Assembly: GCF_011064845.1 (NCBI RefSeq)
Contig: NZ_CP049015.1
Span: forward strand, 744,001 to 808,000
Direction: 5' to 3'
Length of the DNA stretch: 64,000 nt
Origin: Citrobacter freundii ATCC 8090 = MTCC 1658 = NBRC 12681
Lineage (GTDB): Bacteria; Pseudomonadota; Gammaproteobacteria; Enterobacterales; Enterobacteriaceae
Part shown: positions 20,298 through 33,120 of the stretch, one piece after another
Layout: every line of letters starts with the position of its first letter
How positions within the stretch are numbered: position 1 is the first letter of the stretch
Program-made: the position numbers and the translations under genes
The notes under the pieces: model-generated
Told to the model about the DNA's origin: nothing
Database searches by the model: none
The model's input: only the letters and a program-made list of their open reading frames with translations

Positions 20298-20894
20298 TTA
20301 CTGTGCTGATTTGGGTTTTACGTCCGTCGTGCCTTTCAGGCGCGGCCGGTTTTTTTCGACCCGCGTTAATGGCTGCGTCTCGTGTAGGCTTGTTTGGCAG
20401 CGGGTTGCAAGGTCCTGATACTCTTTGGTGTTCAGCCGTTTCCAGTGCAGCTCCTGATCTGTGACTTCACGCAATACGCGAGCGGGTGAGCCCACCAGCA
20501 TCTGCCTTGCCTCCCCCTGAAATCCGGCTTTGACAAAGCTCATGGCGGCGACAATGCTCTCTTCACCAATCACTGCGCCGTCCATAATGACGCTGTTCAT
20601 GCCGATCAGCGCATCTCTGCCCACCACGCAACCGTGCAGGATTGCGCCATGGCCGATATGCCCATTCTCATGCACGATGGTGTCAGTGTCGCAATAACCG
20701 TGCATGATGCAGCCATCCTGCAAGTTAGAACCTGCCTCCAGAATCAGGCGACCATAGTCACCGCGCAGTGAGGCATGTGGGCCGACGTAGACGCCAGCCC
20801 CCACGATCACATCACCAATCAACACAGCGCTGGGATGAACATACGCCTCTGGATGCACTACCGGAATCAGGCCTTCAAAGGCGTAATAGCTCAT
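20298..20894 (-). CDS. caiE: Carnitine operon protein, left-handed beta-helix acyltransferase-like
   Basis: 198 residues, belonging to the gamma-carbonic-anhydrase/hexapeptide family. Repeated hexapeptide turns such as [20 protein letters not shown] and [20 protein letters not shown] are visible. In E. coli it is thought to assist CaiB and CaiD, perhaps in cofactor supply, but its activity is not settled. Last gene of caiTABCDE, 6 bp after caiD. It ends immediately beside a REP cluster. Confidence 0.94.
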   Translation of the reverse strand: MSYYAFEGLIPVVHPEAYVHPSAVLIGDVIVGAGVYVGPHASLRGDYGRLILEAGSNLQDGCIMHGYCDTDTIVHENGHIGHGAILHGCVVGRDALIGMNSVIMDGAVIGEESIVAAMSFVKAGFQGEARQMLVGSPARVLREVTDQELHWKRLNTKEYQDLATRCQTSLHETQPLTRVEKNRPRLKGTTDVKPKSAQ

Positions 20895-20900
20895 CTGTTA

Positions 20901-21686
20901 TCAGCGTCCTTTCCACACCGGATCGCGTTTTTCCGCAAACGCCTGCGGTCCTTCGAGCGCATCTTCGGAGTGCAGCACTGACGGATAGTGCTTCAGCACG
21001 CCGCTGCGGATGTAGCGGTAGCCTTCTTCTACCGGCATTTCGCTGGTCGCGCGATAAATCTCTTTCAGCGCGGCGATCGCCAGTGGGGCGCTATTCACCA
21101 GCTGCTGCGCCAGTTCGCGCGCACTATCCATCAGTTCGCTCTGGCTGACAACGCGGTTGATGATACCCCAACGCAGCGCTTCTTCGGCACTCATTCGTCT
21201 GCCGGTCATCACCATTTCGTTGACGATAGCCGGTGGCAGTAGCTTCGGCAGACGGAGAACGCCGCCGCTGTCAGGCACGATCCCGAGCTTGGCTTCCGGT
21301 AGCGCGAAGCTGGCATTTTCCGCGCAGACGATAAAATCCGCCGCCAGCGCCAATTCAAAACCACCGCCAAACGCATAGCCGTTTACCGCAGCGATGACCG
21401 GTTTATCGAGGTCGAAAATTTCGGTTAAACCGGCAAAGCCGCCTGGGCCAAAATCGGCATCCGGCGCTTCACCTTCAGCTGCCGCTTTTAAGTCCCAGCC
21501 CGCAGAAAAGAATTTCTCACCGCCGCCGGTGATTATCGCTACGCGTAATTCCGGGTCATCACGAAAATTAAGAAACGCTTCACCCATGGCAAAGCTGGTT
21601 TTGGCATCAATGGCATTGGCTTTAGGCCGGTCGAGGGTAATTTCCAGAATCGGGCCGTTACGAGTCAGATGTAATGATTCACTCAT
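20901..21686 (-). CDS. caiD: Carnitinyl-CoA dehydratase (crotonobetainyl-CoA hydratase)
   Basis: Crotonase-family enzyme that interconverts L-carnitinyl-CoA and crotonobetainyl-CoA, 261 residues as in E. coli. The oxyanion-hole segments [16 protein letters not shown] and [17 protein letters not shown] and the [15 protein letters not shown] stretch identify the fold. It lies 54 bp after caiC and just before caiE. Confidence 0.96.
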   Translation of the reverse strand: MSESLHLTRNGPILEITLDRPKANAIDAKTSFAMGEAFLNFRDDPELRVAIITGGGEKFFSAGWDLKAAAEGEAPDADFGPGGFAGLTEIFDLDKPVIAAVNGYAFGGGFELALAADFIVCAENASFALPEAKLGIVPDSGGVLRLPKLLPPAIVNEMVMTGRRMSAEEALRWGIINRVVSQSELMDSARELAQQLVNSAPLAIAALKEIYRATSEMPVEEGYRYIRSGVLKHYPSVLHSEDALEGPQAFAEKRDPVWKGR

Positions 21687-21740
21687 AGTTCATCTCCAGA
21701 TAAATAGATTTCCCGGCAGGAGGAATTCCTACCGGGAGGG

Positions 21741-23294
21741 TTATTTCAGATTTTTTTTGATTATTTTTCCTGAACAATTGCGCGGCAGGTCGGTTCTTAT
21801 CTCCATAAACGAGGGAACCTTGAATTTCGCCATATTGTTTTCGCAGAAGCTGAAGAACTCGGCTTCGCTTAATGTTTCACCTTCATTAAGGACGATAAAC
21901 GCTTTAATGGCTTCATCACGGATTGAATCTTTAATACCGACAACCACAATGTCCTGAATTTTCGGATGCGCAGAAATAATATTTTCCAGCTCGACGCAGG
22001 AGACATTTTCTCCGCCGCGTTTAATCATGTTGCAGCGTCTGTCGACGAAATAAAAATAGCCATCCGCATCCTGATAGCCCGAATCTCCGGTATGTAACCA
22101 GCCTTCAGGTTCCAGCGCTTTGGCGGTAGCCTCCGGCTGGGCATAGTACTCTTTGAAGATTGTTTTGCCCGGCACGCCTTTAATACAGATTTCGCCAATT
22201 TCTCCGGCGGGCAGGGGACGGTTGTGATCGTCACGGATTTCGGCTTCATAGCTAAATCCCACGCGGCCAATGGAGGGCCAGCGTCGTTTGTCACCGGGAC
22301 GGTCGCCGATAATACCGACGATGGTTTCAGTCATACCGTAGGAGGTCAGCAGCCTGACGCCAAAGCGTTCGGTAAAGGCGTCTTTTTCCTGTGCGGATAA
22401 ATTGAGATAGAACATTACCTCGCGCAGGTGATGCTGTCTGTCGGTTGGCGCGGCAGGTTGTACCATCAGCGTTCTGATCATCATCGGAATGCATTCGGTA
22501 ACCGTCGCCTTATATCTATGCACCTGATTCCAGAACGCCCTGGCACTGTACTTCTCTAGCAGCACAAAGGTGCTGCCAGCGGAGAATGCGGGCATTGTGG
22601 CGGTACACTGACAGTCGATATGAAAAGCGGGCATCACCGTCATGTAGACGTCATCATCGCGCAGAGCGATTTGCCAGGAAGTGTAGTAGCCTGCAAAACG
22701 CAGGTTGTAGTGGGTAATCACCACCCCTTTAGGCCGTGAAGTGGTGCCTGAGGTAAACAGAATTTCCGCCGTATCGTCAGTGGATAACGCGGGCGTATAA
22801 CACAGCGTAGTCGACTGGCGGGATTGCAGTTGGGTAAAGTGGCTCACGCCGTCGTCAACCGGAAGCTGTTCGCCAATCAGACAGATATGATTAAGCGGTG
22901 TGGTATTTTCCAGCCGTATCTGGCGGTACATAGGATAAAACTGGGCGCTGGTGACCAGCAGGCTTACCTGGCTGTTTTGCAGGATCCAGGCACTTTCTTC
23001 GCCCAGTAAGCGGGCATTAATCGGTACCATAATGGCGCCAATTTTTGCCAGCCCAAACCAGCAAAAAATGAATTCCGGACAGTTATCCAGATGCAATGCG
23101 ACCTTATCGCCCTTGCGGATCCCTAAGGAATGGAACAGGTTTGCCGTGCGGTTAATCTCTTCATTGAGCGAGGCATAGCTAAACTGCCGAACGACTCCTT
23201 CGCAGGATTCGAAAATTAACGCCGTTTTATCTCCGTACACCCCGGCCAGGTCGTCCCACATCTGACGTAAGTTTTGTCCGCCAACGATATCCAT
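21741..23294 (-). CDS. caiC: Crotonobetaine/carnitine-CoA ligase
   Basis: ATP-dependent acyl-CoA ligase of the ANL family, 517 residues. The AMP-binding signature [15 protein letters not shown], the TSYGMTET motif, the [10 protein letters not shown] segment and C-terminal NCSGKIIKK are all present. It primes carnitine metabolism by forming the first CoA thioester. 62 bp separate it from caiB. Confidence 0.96.
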   Translation of the reverse strand: MDIVGGQNLRQMWDDLAGVYGDKTALIFESCEGVVRQFSYASLNEEINRTANLFHSLGIRKGDKVALHLDNCPEFIFCWFGLAKIGAIMVPINARLLGEESAWILQNSQVSLLVTSAQFYPMYRQIRLENTTPLNHICLIGEQLPVDDGVSHFTQLQSRQSTTLCYTPALSTDDTAEILFTSGTTSRPKGVVITHYNLRFAGYYTSWQIALRDDDVYMTVMPAFHIDCQCTATMPAFSAGSTFVLLEKYSARAFWNQVHRYKATVTECIPMMIRTLMVQPAAPTDRQHHLREVMFYLNLSAQEKDAFTERFGVRLLTSYGMTETIVGIIGDRPGDKRRWPSIGRVGFSYEAEIRDDHNRPLPAGEIGEICIKGVPGKTIFKEYYAQPEATAKALEPEGWLHTGDSGYQDADGYFYFVDRRCNMIKRGGENVSCVELENIISAHPKIQDIVVVGIKDSIRDEAIKAFIVLNEGETLSEAEFFSFCENNMAKFKVPSFMEIRTDLPRNCSGKIIKKNLK

Positions 23295-23356
23295 ATTGCT
23301 TTATCCACTGAAATCAGGCGTGAGCGCTAACCCACTCGCGGGTCAGCGCGTCGCGT

Positions 23357-24679
<1,323 letters not shown>

Positions 24680-25822
24680 TCAACGGTATTGCTTCAATAC
24701 CGCACGACCCAACGTCAGGATCTGCATTTCGTCAGAACCACCAGAAACACGGTCAACGCGCAGGTCACGCCAGAAGCGCGTGATGCGATGGTTACCCGCG
24801 ATACCCACGCCACCCAGCACCTGCATGGCGGTGTCTACCACCTCAAATGCCGCGTTGGCGCAGAAGTATTTGCACATGGCCGCGTCGCCCGAGGTAATAG
24901 TGCCGTTATCCGCTTTCCATGCGGCTTCCAGCAGCATGTTTTTCATGGAGTTCAGTTTGATCGCCATGTGCGCGAACTTCTCCTGAATCAGCTGGAAACG
25001 GCCGATCGTTTCGCCAAACTGTACGCGTTGGTTGGCATAACGCGCTGCGTCTTCAAAAGCGCACATTGCCGTACCGTAGTTGGTCAGTGCGACGAGGAAG
25101 CGTTCATGGTCAAACTCTTCTTTCACGCGGTTGAAGCCATTACCTTCCCGACCGAACATGTCTTTCTCGTCCAGTTCAACGTCATCAAAGGTGATTTCAC
25201 AGCAGCTATCCATGCGCAGACCGAGTTTCTCCAGTTTGTTGACCTTGATACCCGCCTTGCTCATGTCAACAAACCACTCGGTATAAACAGGTTTATCCGG
25301 CGATGCACCATCTCTCGCCATCACTACGATGTACGGGGTATAGGCGCTACTGGTGATAAAGCACTTACTGCCATTAAGATAAACCTTACCATTTTTACGT
25401 GTATAAGTGGTTTTCAGACTGCCAACATCCGATCCCGCTCCCGGTTCTGTGATCGCCGAGTTCCACATCTGCTTACCGGTCCCCTGGAACGCCATGATTT
25501 TATCAATTTGCTCTTGGGTACCTTCACGCAGAAAAGTGTTAAAACCGCCAGGTAATTGGTACAACACGTAAGTCGGTGCGCCAAGACGTCCGAGTTCCAT
25601 CCAGACGGCGGCAACGGTGACAAAACCGGCTTCCAGCCCGCCGTGTTCTTCCGGGATCAACAGGCTATCGATGCCCATATCCGCCAGTGCTTTTACAAAA
25701 CGCTCAGGGTAGACGCTGTCGCGATCGCACTCGGCAAAATAAGCTTCCCAGTTCTCACTGGCCATCAGTTCACGAATACCGGCGACAAACAGTTCCTGCT
25801 CGTCATTTAAGTTGAAATCCAT
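24680..25822 (-). CDS. caiA: Crotonobetainyl-CoA reductase (acyl-CoA dehydrogenase family)
   Basis: FAD-dependent enzyme that reduces crotonobetainyl-CoA to gamma-butyrobetainyl-CoA, the electron-accepting step of anaerobic carnitine respiration. 380 residues as in E. coli. Visible family segments are [30 protein letters not shown] and the C-terminal [19 protein letters not shown]. Electrons are thought to come from FixABCX, encoded divergently. It is 34 bp after caiT. Confidence 0.96.
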   Translation of the reverse strand: MDFNLNDEQELFVAGIRELMASENWEAYFAECDRDSVYPERFVKALADMGIDSLLIPEEHGGLEAGFVTVAAVWMELGRLGAPTYVLYQLPGGFNTFLREGTQEQIDKIMAFQGTGKQMWNSAITEPGAGSDVGSLKTTYTRKNGKVYLNGSKCFITSSAYTPYIVVMARDGASPDKPVYTEWFVDMSKAGIKVNKLEKLGLRMDSCCEITFDDVELDEKDMFGREGNGFNRVKEEFDHERFLVALTNYGTAMCAFEDAARYANQRVQFGETIGRFQLIQEKFAHMAIKLNSMKNMLLEAAWKADNGTITSGDAAMCKYFCANAAFEVVDTAMQVLGGVGIAGNHRITRFWRDLRVDRVSGGSDEMQILTLGRAVLKQYR

Positions 25823-25856
25823 CTTTCAGCCTCTTGATCAATTGGGTTAATAAGAA

Positions 25857-27401
<1,545 letters not shown>

Positions 27402-27494
27402 TTATTTAGCGTGCCCGTATGTGATCGTTTGTTTATTTATTATTAATGATTTGTTGATGACTTTTTAACCTCTGGGGCGCCTCAGTGAGTAACT

Positions 27495-27538
27495 CATAAT
27501 GGGTATTCATTTCCGGCTATTCTGTTATGTGCGTCACA
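27495..27538 (-). promoter_or_regulatory. Probable caiT promoter with CRP site
   Basis: TGTTATGTGCGTCACA at 27523-27538 matches CRP TGTGA-N6-TCACA except for one base. On the minus strand a -10-like CATTAT lies at 27500-27495. If transcription starts near 27489, the CRP centre falls at about -41.5, the class II position known for E. coli cai. Confidence 0.6.
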
Positions 27539-27634
27539 CTTTTTTATGCTGGTTATTTTGTCTGGAAATCTGGATAATTTCCTTATTAATCAAAATCTTG
27601 ATATTGGTTTTTTAACTTTTTTAAGTGACTGGCG

Positions 27635-27764
27635 TTCAATATTGTTGAACCAGCAGACAATATTGAAAATTTTCATATTTGACGTGATTCTTTCAATATT
27701 GGTGAGGCATGTAACACTATTGAAAGTTACGAATTTCAATGTGTGACATTTTCAATATTGGTGA
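27635..27764. promoter_or_regulatory. Inverted TTTCAATATTG repeats in the caiT-fixA region (candidate CaiF sites)
   Basis: Within this AT-rich divergent region, TTTCAATATTGGTGA occurs identically at 27691-27705 and 27750-27764. Each is preceded by an inverted half-site: CAATATTGAAA at 27658-27668 and CACTATTGAAA at 27715-27725, with gaps of 22 and 24 bp. A further TTCAATATTG is at 27635-27644. CaiF binding is inference from position between its two target operons. The rest of the 480-bp gap (27375-27854) holds no gene. Confidence 0.55.
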
Positions 27765-27854
27765 TTAAGGTTTTATTTCCGAATTAAAGAGCGTGATATC
27801 TGTATTTAACACCGCCGATATAAATACGTTTCCTTCATGATTTCTGGAGATGCA

Positions 27855-28625
27855 ATGAAGATAATTACTTGCTACAAATGCGTACCTGATGAGCAGGATA
27901 TTGCGATTAATAATGCTGATGGAACACTCGATTTCAGCAAAGCAGATGGCAAAATCAGCCAATATGATCTGAATGCGATCGAAGCGGCTTGCCAGTTAAA
28001 ACAGCAGGTGGGAGAGGCTCAGGTTGTGGCCATGAGCGTCGGAGGCAAAGCGCTGACCAATGCAAAAGGGCGCAAAGATGTGCTTTCCCGTGGCCCTGAT
28101 GAACTGATTGTTGTCATTGACGATCAATTTGAACAGGCGCTGCCGCAACAAACTGCCACTGCGCTGGCTGCCGCCGTGCAAAAATCCGGTTTTGATCTGC
28201 TTATTTGCGGCGACGGTTCTTCCGATCTTTATGCTCAGCAGGTTGGTCTGCTGGTGGGCGAAATGCTGGACGTGCCGGCGATAAACGGCGTGAGCAAAAT
28301 CCTCTCTCTTACCGACAGCACTCTGACGGTAGAGCGTGAACTGGAAGATGAAGTTGAAACCCTGAGTATCCCGCTTCCGGCGGTTATCGCGGTCTCTACT
28401 GACATCAACACCCCTCAAATCCCTTCCATGAAAGCCATTCTTGGTGCGGCGAAAAAACCGGTTCAGGTTTGGTCACCTGCAGACATTGGGCTGAACAGCG
28501 TGCAGGCGTATTCCGCACAACAGGTTGCTGCGCCGAAACAGCGCGAGCGTCAGCGCGTTGTCATTGAAGGTGACGGTGAAGAACAGATTGCCGCGTTTGT
28601 CGAGAATCTTCGCAAAATCATTTAA
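27855..28625 (+). CDS. fixA: Electron transfer flavoprotein beta-like subunit
   Basis: FixA pairs with FixB as an electron-transfer flavoprotein that supplies electrons to carnitine reduction. The ATG at 27855, after TCTGGAGATGCA, gives 256 residues starting [16 protein letters not shown], the E. coli length; the ATG six codons upstream is rejected because it precedes the ribosome site. Segments [12 protein letters not shown] and [17 protein letters not shown] are typical of ETF-beta. Followed by fixB after 15 bp. Confidence 0.95.
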   Translation: MKIITCYKCVPDEQDIAINNADGTLDFSKADGKISQYDLNAIEAACQLKQQVGEAQVVAMSVGGKALTNAKGRKDVLSRGPDELIVVIDDQFEQALPQQTATALAAAVQKSGFDLLICGDGSSDLYAQQVGLLVGEMLDVPAINGVSKILSLTDSTLTVERELEDEVETLSIPLPAVIAVSTDINTPQIPSMKAILGAAKKPVQVWSPADIGLNSVQAYSAQQVAAPKQRERQRVVIEGDGEEQIAAFVENLRKII

Positions 28626-28640
28626 TTATCAGGGGATGTT

Positions 28641-29582
28641 ATGAACAAATTTTCCAGTATCTGGGTATTCAGCGATACCCCTTCTCGTCTGCCGGAACTG
28701 ATGAATGGTGCGCAGGCTTTAGGTGAAAAAGTTAACACGTTTGTGCTCAGCGATGCGGACAGCGCAACGGCATGTCATTTAGGCGCGGATCATGTCTGGC
28801 TGCTCAGCGGCAAACCAGAAGACCGTATGGTTGAAGACTACGCCGATGTGATGGCTCAGACCATTCGTCAGCACAGCGAGGGCGGCGCGGTGCTGCTGCC
28901 GAATACACGTCGGGGCAAGCTGTTAGCGGCAAAGCTGGGCTTTCGCTTGTCGGCTGCAGTCTCAAATGACGCCAGCGCAGTCGCGGTGCAGGATGGAATA
29001 GCGGCGGTCAAACATATGGTCTACGGTGGCCTGGCGATGGGAGCAGAAACAATCGCTTCACCGTTTGCCGTGATCACTCTCAGTAGCGGAACGTTTGACG
29101 CGCAGCAACCGGATACCACCCGCAGCGGCGAGATGCATACCGTACAGTGGCAGGCTCCGGCCATTGTCGTGACCCGTACGGCAACTCAGGCGCGTCAGAG
29201 CAACAGCGTCGATCTCGACAAAGCCCGTCTGGTGGTCAGCGTGGGACGCGGTATTGGTAGCAAAGAAAATATCTCGCTGGCAGAAGCGCTGTGCCAGACG
29301 ATTGGCGCTGAGTTGGCCTGTTCCCGTCCGGTGGCGGAAAACGAGAAGTGGATGGAGCATGAACGCTACGTCGGCATCTCCAACCTGATGCTTAAGCCTG
29401 AACTGTATCTGGCCGTGGGGATCTCCGGGCAGATCCAACATATGGTCGGCGCCAACGGCGCACAGACGATTTTCGCCATCAACAAAGACAAAAATGCGCC
29501 GATTTTCCAGTATGCAGATTATGGCATCGTTGGCGATGCGCTGAAGATCCTGCCTGCGCTGACGGCTGCCTTAGCGCGTTAA
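28641..29582 (+). CDS. fixB: Electron transfer flavoprotein alpha-like subunit
   Basis: FAD-binding ETF-alpha partner of FixA, 313 residues. The C-terminal FAD domain shows [37 protein letters not shown] and [22 protein letters not shown]. Preceded by AGGGGATGTT. A 48-bp spacer containing a hairpin leads to fixC. Confidence 0.96.
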   Translation: MNKFSSIWVFSDTPSRLPELMNGAQALGEKVNTFVLSDADSATACHLGADHVWLLSGKPEDRMVEDYADVMAQTIRQHSEGGAVLLPNTRRGKLLAAKLGFRLSAAVSNDASAVAVQDGIAAVKHMVYGGLAMGAETIASPFAVITLSSGTFDAQQPDTTRSGEMHTVQWQAPAIVVTRTATQARQSNSVDLDKARLVVSVGRGIGSKENISLAEALCQTIGAELACSRPVAENEKWMEHERYVGISNLMLKPELYLAVGISGQIQHMVGANGAQTIFAINKDKNAPIFQYADYGIVGDALKILPALTAALAR

Positions 29583-29590
29583 ACCATTCG

Positions 29591-29614
29591 GGCAGGATGC
29601 GAAGGTATCCTGCC
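29591..29614 (+). other. Intercistronic hairpin between fixB and fixC
   Basis: Perfect 8-bp stem GGCAGGAT / ATCCTGCC with an 8-nt loop, ending 16 bp before the fixC start. There is no following U-run, so it is more likely an mRNA stability or processing element than a terminator. Confidence 0.6.
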
Positions 29615-29630
29615 GCTGACAGGAGTACGT

Positions 29631-30917
29631 ATGTCCGAAGATATCTTTGATGCCATCATAGTGGGTGCAGGTCTGGCTGGTTCGGTTGCGGCGCTGGTGC
29701 TGGCTCGGGAAGGTGCACAGGTGCTGGTTATCGAGCGCGGCAATTCTGCTGGCGCGAAGAATGTCACCGGTGGGCGCATGTATGCGCATAGCCTGGAGCG
29801 CATCATTCCCGGTTTTGCTGAGCAGGCCCCCATTGAACGCATAATCACCCACGAAAAGCTCGCCTTTATGACCGACAAAGGGGCGATGACCATCGACTAT
29901 TGCAATGGTGAAGAGGCCGCATCGTCGCAGGTTTCTTATTCCGTCTTACGTAGCAAATTTGACGCCTGGCTGATGGAGCAGGCCGAGGAGGCGGGCGCCC
30001 AGCTTATCACCGGTATTCGTGTGGATAACGTTGTGCAGCGCGAGGGTAAAGTCGTGGGCGTGGAAGCCGACGGCGATATTCTGGAAGCCAAAGTGGTGAT
30101 CCTCGCCGACGGGGTGAATTCTCTGCTGGCTGAAAAGCTGGGTATGGCAAAGCGCGTCGAGGCATCGCATGTTGCCGTCGGCGTAAAAGAGCTGATCGAA
30201 CTGCCAAAATCGGTAATTGAAGATCGTTTCCAGTTACAGGGGAACGAAGGTGCAGCCTGCCTGTTTGCCGGATCGCCAACCGATGGGTTGATGGGCGGTG
30301 GCTTTCTCTATACGAATGAAACAACCCTTTCTCTGGGGCTGGTCTGCGGCCTTCATCACCTGAAAGACGCGAAAAAATCGGTCCCGCAAATGCTGGAAGA
30401 TTTCAAACAGCATCCGGCGGTTGCCCCACTGATCGCCGGTGGCAAGCTGGTGGAATATGCCGCGCACGTCGTACCTGAAGCCGGTATGAATATGCAGCCT
30501 GAACTGGTGGGGGACGGTGTGCTGATTGCCGGTGACGCTGCCGGAATGTGTATGAACCTCGGCTTTACCATTCGCGGTATGGATCTCGCCATTTCCGCAG
30601 GCGAAGCGGCGGCGAAAACGGTGCTTTCAGCGATGAAGCGTGACGACTTTAGCAAGCAGTCGCTGGGTGAATACCGTCAGCATCTGGACGATGGCCCGAT
30701 GCGCGATATGCGTATGTACCAGAAGCTTCCTGCTTTTCTTGATAACCCGCGCATGTTTACCGCCTATCCCGAAATGGCGGTCAGTATCGCACGCGACCTG
30801 TTCACCGTAGATGGTTCCGCCCCAGTGCCAATGCGTAAAAAAATCCTGCGCCATGCGAAGAAAGTGGGCTTCATCAACCTGATGAAAGATGGCCTGAAAG
30901 GAGTGACCGTATTATGA
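29631..30917 (+). CDS. fixC: Flavoprotein oxidoreductase, ETF-quinone oxidoreductase-like
   Basis: FAD-containing protein of 428 residues, homologous to the flavin part of ETF-ubiquinone oxidoreductase. The Rossmann motif IIVGAGLAGSVAALVLA lies at about residues 9-25, and the second FAD segment GVLIAGDAAGMCMNLGFT near residue 300. It works with FixX as electron conduit toward CaiA. The end overlaps fixX by four bases (ATGA). Confidence 0.96.
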   Translation: MSEDIFDAIIVGAGLAGSVAALVLAREGAQVLVIERGNSAGAKNVTGGRMYAHSLERIIPGFAEQAPIERIITHEKLAFMTDKGAMTIDYCNGEEAASSQVSYSVLRSKFDAWLMEQAEEAGAQLITGIRVDNVVQREGKVVGVEADGDILEAKVVILADGVNSLLAEKLGMAKRVEASHVAVGVKELIELPKSVIEDRFQLQGNEGAACLFAGSPTDGLMGGGFLYTNETTLSLGLVCGLHHLKDAKKSVPQMLEDFKQHPAVAPLIAGGKLVEYAAHVVPEAGMNMQPELVGDGVLIAGDAAGMCMNLGFTIRGMDLAISAGEAAAKTVLSAMKRDDFSKQSLGEYRQHLDDGPMRDMRMYQKLPAFLDNPRMFTAYPEMAVSIARDLFTVDGSAPVPMRKKILRHAKKVGFINLMKDGLKGVTVL

Positions 30918-31201
30918 CATCTCCCGTCAATGTGGACGTCAAACTGGGCGTCAATAAGTTCAATGTCGATGAAGACAGCCCGCATATCATTCTCAAAACC
31001 GATCCTGATAAACAGGCGCTGGCAGTGCTGATTAAGGCCTGTCCAGCAGGGCTGTATAAAAAACAGGACGACGGCAGCGTACGGTTTGATTACGCCGGAT
31101 GCCTGGAGTGCGGAACGTGCCGCATTCTCGGGCTCGATACAGCGCTGGAAAAGTGGGAATACCCGCGTGGGACATTTGGCGTGGAGTTTCGCTACGGTTA
31201 A
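30914..31201 (+). CDS. fixX: Ferredoxin-like protein
   Basis: 95-residue ferredoxin partner of FixC. Cysteines CPAGLY and CLECGTCRIL provide the iron-sulfur ligands. Start overlaps the fixC stop. Last gene of fixABCX, followed by two REP units and yaaU. Confidence 0.95.
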   Translation: MTSPVNVDVKLGVNKFNVDEDSPHIILKTDPDKQALAVLIKACPAGLYKKQDDGSVRFDYAGCLECGTCRILGLDTALEKWEYPRGTFGVEFRYG

Positions 31202-31221
31202 TAAGTACGAGGTTGTGCACC

Positions 31222-31311
31222 CGTAGGCCGGATAAGACGCGCTAGCGTCGCCATCCGGCAATCATGTGACGCCAGTGCCGGATGGGGGCGTAAACGCCTT
31301 ATCCGGCCTAT
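31222..31311. repeat. REP/BIME cluster between fixX and yaaU
   Basis: Two REP units: GTAGGCCGGATAAGACG to CCATCCGGCA, and GCCGGATGGGGGCG to ATCCGGCCTA. They fill most of the 147-bp gap. Confidence 0.9.
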
Positions 31312-31348
31312 AGATGATGCTTTGCCCGTGTTGAAACAGGAAGTCGCT

Positions 31349-32692
31349 ATGCAGCAGCCCAGGAACTTTGATGACATCAAATTTACCTCTATTCACCGCC
31401 GGATAATGCTGTGGGGAAGCGGTGGGCCATTTCTGGATGGTTATGTGCTGGTGATGATTGGCGTAGCGCTGGAACAGCTCACGCCAGCATTGAAACTGGA
31501 CGCACAGTGGATTGGTCTGCTGGGTGCCGGCACGCTCGCCGGTCTGTTTGTGGGGACGTCGCTGTTTGGCTACATTTCCGATAAGGTCGGGCGGCGCAAA
31601 ATGTTCATCATCGATATTATCGCCATTGGCGTGATATCGGCAGCAACCATGTTTGTTTCCTCGCCCGTTGAGCTGTTGGTGATGCGTGTGCTGATCGGCA
31701 TTGTGATTGGTGCCGATTATCCGATTGCTACCTCGATGATTACCGAGTTCTCCAATACCCGCCAGCGCGCTTTCTCCATCGGTTTTATCGCCTCGATGTG
31801 GTATGTCGGCGCCACCTGTGCCGATCTGGTCGGTTACTGGCTGTATGATGTTGAGGGAGGATGGCGCTGGATGCTGGGCAGCGCGGTGATCCCCTGTATT
31901 TTGATCCTGATTGGGCGCTTCGATCTTCCTGAATCGCCGCGCTGGCTGCTGCGTAAAGGTCGGGTGAAAGAGTGTGAAGCGATGATGATCAAACTGTTCG
32001 GCGAACCGGTGGTGTTCGACGAAGAGGCGCCGCAGGAGACGCGTTTTCTCCAGCTGTTTAACCGCCGTCATTTCCCGTTTGTCCTGTTTGTTGCCGCTAT
32101 CTGGACCTGTCAGGTGATCCCGATGTTCGCCATTTATACCTTTGGTCCGCAGATTGTTGGACTATTGGGGCTTGGTGCCGGGAAAAGCGCCGCGTTGGGC
32201 AATGTGGTGATAAGCCTGTGCTTTATGCTGGGGTGCATTCCGCCCATGTTCTGGCTCAATAGCGCGGGTCGCCGACCGCTGTTGATTGGCAGTTTTATTA
32301 TGATGACGCTGGCGCTGGCTGTACTGGGGTTAATTCCTGATATGGGGGCGTGGCTGGTGGTGCTGGCATTTGCCGTGTACGCGTTTTTCTCGGGGGGACC
32401 GGGAAACCTGCAGTGGCTATACCCAAACGAACTGTTCCCTACCGACATTCGCGCGTCTGCCGTCGGGGTGATTATGTCCTTAAGCCGCATCGGTACTATT
32501 GTTTCAACCTGGGCGCTGCCGGTATTCATCACCAAATACGGTATCAGCAATGTCATGCTGATGGGCGCAGGAATTTCGCTGATTGGCCTGCTTGTGTCCA
32601 TCGCTTTCGCCCCAGAAACGCGAGGTCTGACGCTGGCGCAAACCAGTCAAATGACGATTCGCAGTAAGCCCGTGACCAGGGCGGGCTATTAG
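31349..32692 (+). CDS. yaaU: Major-facilitator transporter, sugar-porter type, substrate unknown
   Basis: 447 residues with twelve predicted membrane helices. The ATG at 31349, after AGGAAGTCGCT, gives MQQPRNFDDIKF, matching E. coli YaaU. Sugar-porter signatures are visible: GYISDKVGRRKM between helices 2 and 3, RVLIGIVIGADYPIATSM, and PESPRWLL. The C-terminus retains FAPETRG. It follows fixABCX in E. coli as well, and might move a carnitine-related compound, but the substrate is not established. Confidence 0.92.
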   Translation: MQQPRNFDDIKFTSIHRRIMLWGSGGPFLDGYVLVMIGVALEQLTPALKLDAQWIGLLGAGTLAGLFVGTSLFGYISDKVGRRKMFIIDIIAIGVISAATMFVSSPVELLVMRVLIGIVIGADYPIATSMITEFSNTRQRAFSIGFIASMWYVGATCADLVGYWLYDVEGGWRWMLGSAVIPCILILIGRFDLPESPRWLLRKGRVKECEAMMIKLFGEPVVFDEEAPQETRFLQLFNRRHFPFVLFVAAIWTCQVIPMFAIYTFGPQIVGLLGLGAGKSAALGNVVISLCFMLGCIPPMFWLNSAGRRPLLIGSFIMMTLALAVLGLIPDMGAWLVVLAFAVYAFFSGGPGNLQWLYPNELFPTDIRASAVGVIMSLSRIGTIVSTWALPVFITKYGISNVMLMGAGISLIGLLVSIAFAPETRGLTLAQTSQMTIRSKPVTRAGY

Positions 32693-32783
32693 GAGTGTTC
32701 TGTATTTTCCCTGCAACTCAGTCAGTTAGCCTACAGTTAACTGGGTATATCACTGAAAACAACTGAAAAGCAGGGAGAACACC

Positions 32784-33017
32784 ATGCAAAAACATATCCT
32801 GATCACCTCAATTTTTACCGCAGCAGCACTGTTTACCGTGGTCGGTTGTTCCTCAAACCAGGCGGTTAAAACCACCGATGGCAAAACAATCGTCACTGAC
32901 GGCAAACCGCAGGTTGATGATGATACTGGTCTGGTGTCGTACAAAAATGCTCAGACGGGTAAGACGGAACAGATTAACCGCGATCAGGTTAAGGATATGA
33001 GCGAACTGGACAACTAG
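32784..33017 (+). CDS. Small lipoprotein of the YgdI/YgdR family
   Basis: 77 residues with a lipoprotein signal peptide; the lipobox VVGC puts the acylated cysteine at residue 22, followed by SS, so outer-membrane sorting is expected. The mature part (TTDGKTIVTDGKPQVDDDTG, then INRDQVKDM) has the DUF903 SH3-like pattern of YgdI and YgdR. A GGGAGAACACC ribosome site precedes the ATG. E. coli K-12 has no such gene between yaaU and kefF. Function unknown for the family. Confidence 0.88.
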   Translation: MQKHILITSIFTAAALFTVVGCSSNQAVKTTDGKTIVTDGKPQVDDDTGLVSYKNAQTGKTEQINRDQVKDMSELDN

Positions 33018-33056
33018 TTCAGTTTTCTCCATTCAGCCACTCAATAATATTGACTG

Positions 33057-33118
33057 TTAGCCTGTGGATTAAGTGACTAAACTCACTGTTATTACAATAA
33101 TGCAGTGACACAGGCTAA
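33057..33118 (+). promoter_or_regulatory. Leader inverted repeat over the kefF ribosome site
   Basis: TTAGCCTGTG (33057-33066) and CACAGGCTAA (33109-33118) form a perfect 10-bp inverted repeat. A small inner hairpin AGTGA / TCACT lies between. The 3' arm contains the AGG ribosome site of kefF, so pairing would hide it. Confidence 0.5.
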
Positions 33119-33120
33119 TC

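Noticed and set aside
24689..25555. 288-codon frame antisense to caiA
   Set aside because: Shadow of caiA with no family features.
27546..27746. 66-codon frame in the caiT-fixA gap
   Set aside because: Lies over regulatory repeats, lacks a ribosome site, and is made of AT-rich low-complexity codons.
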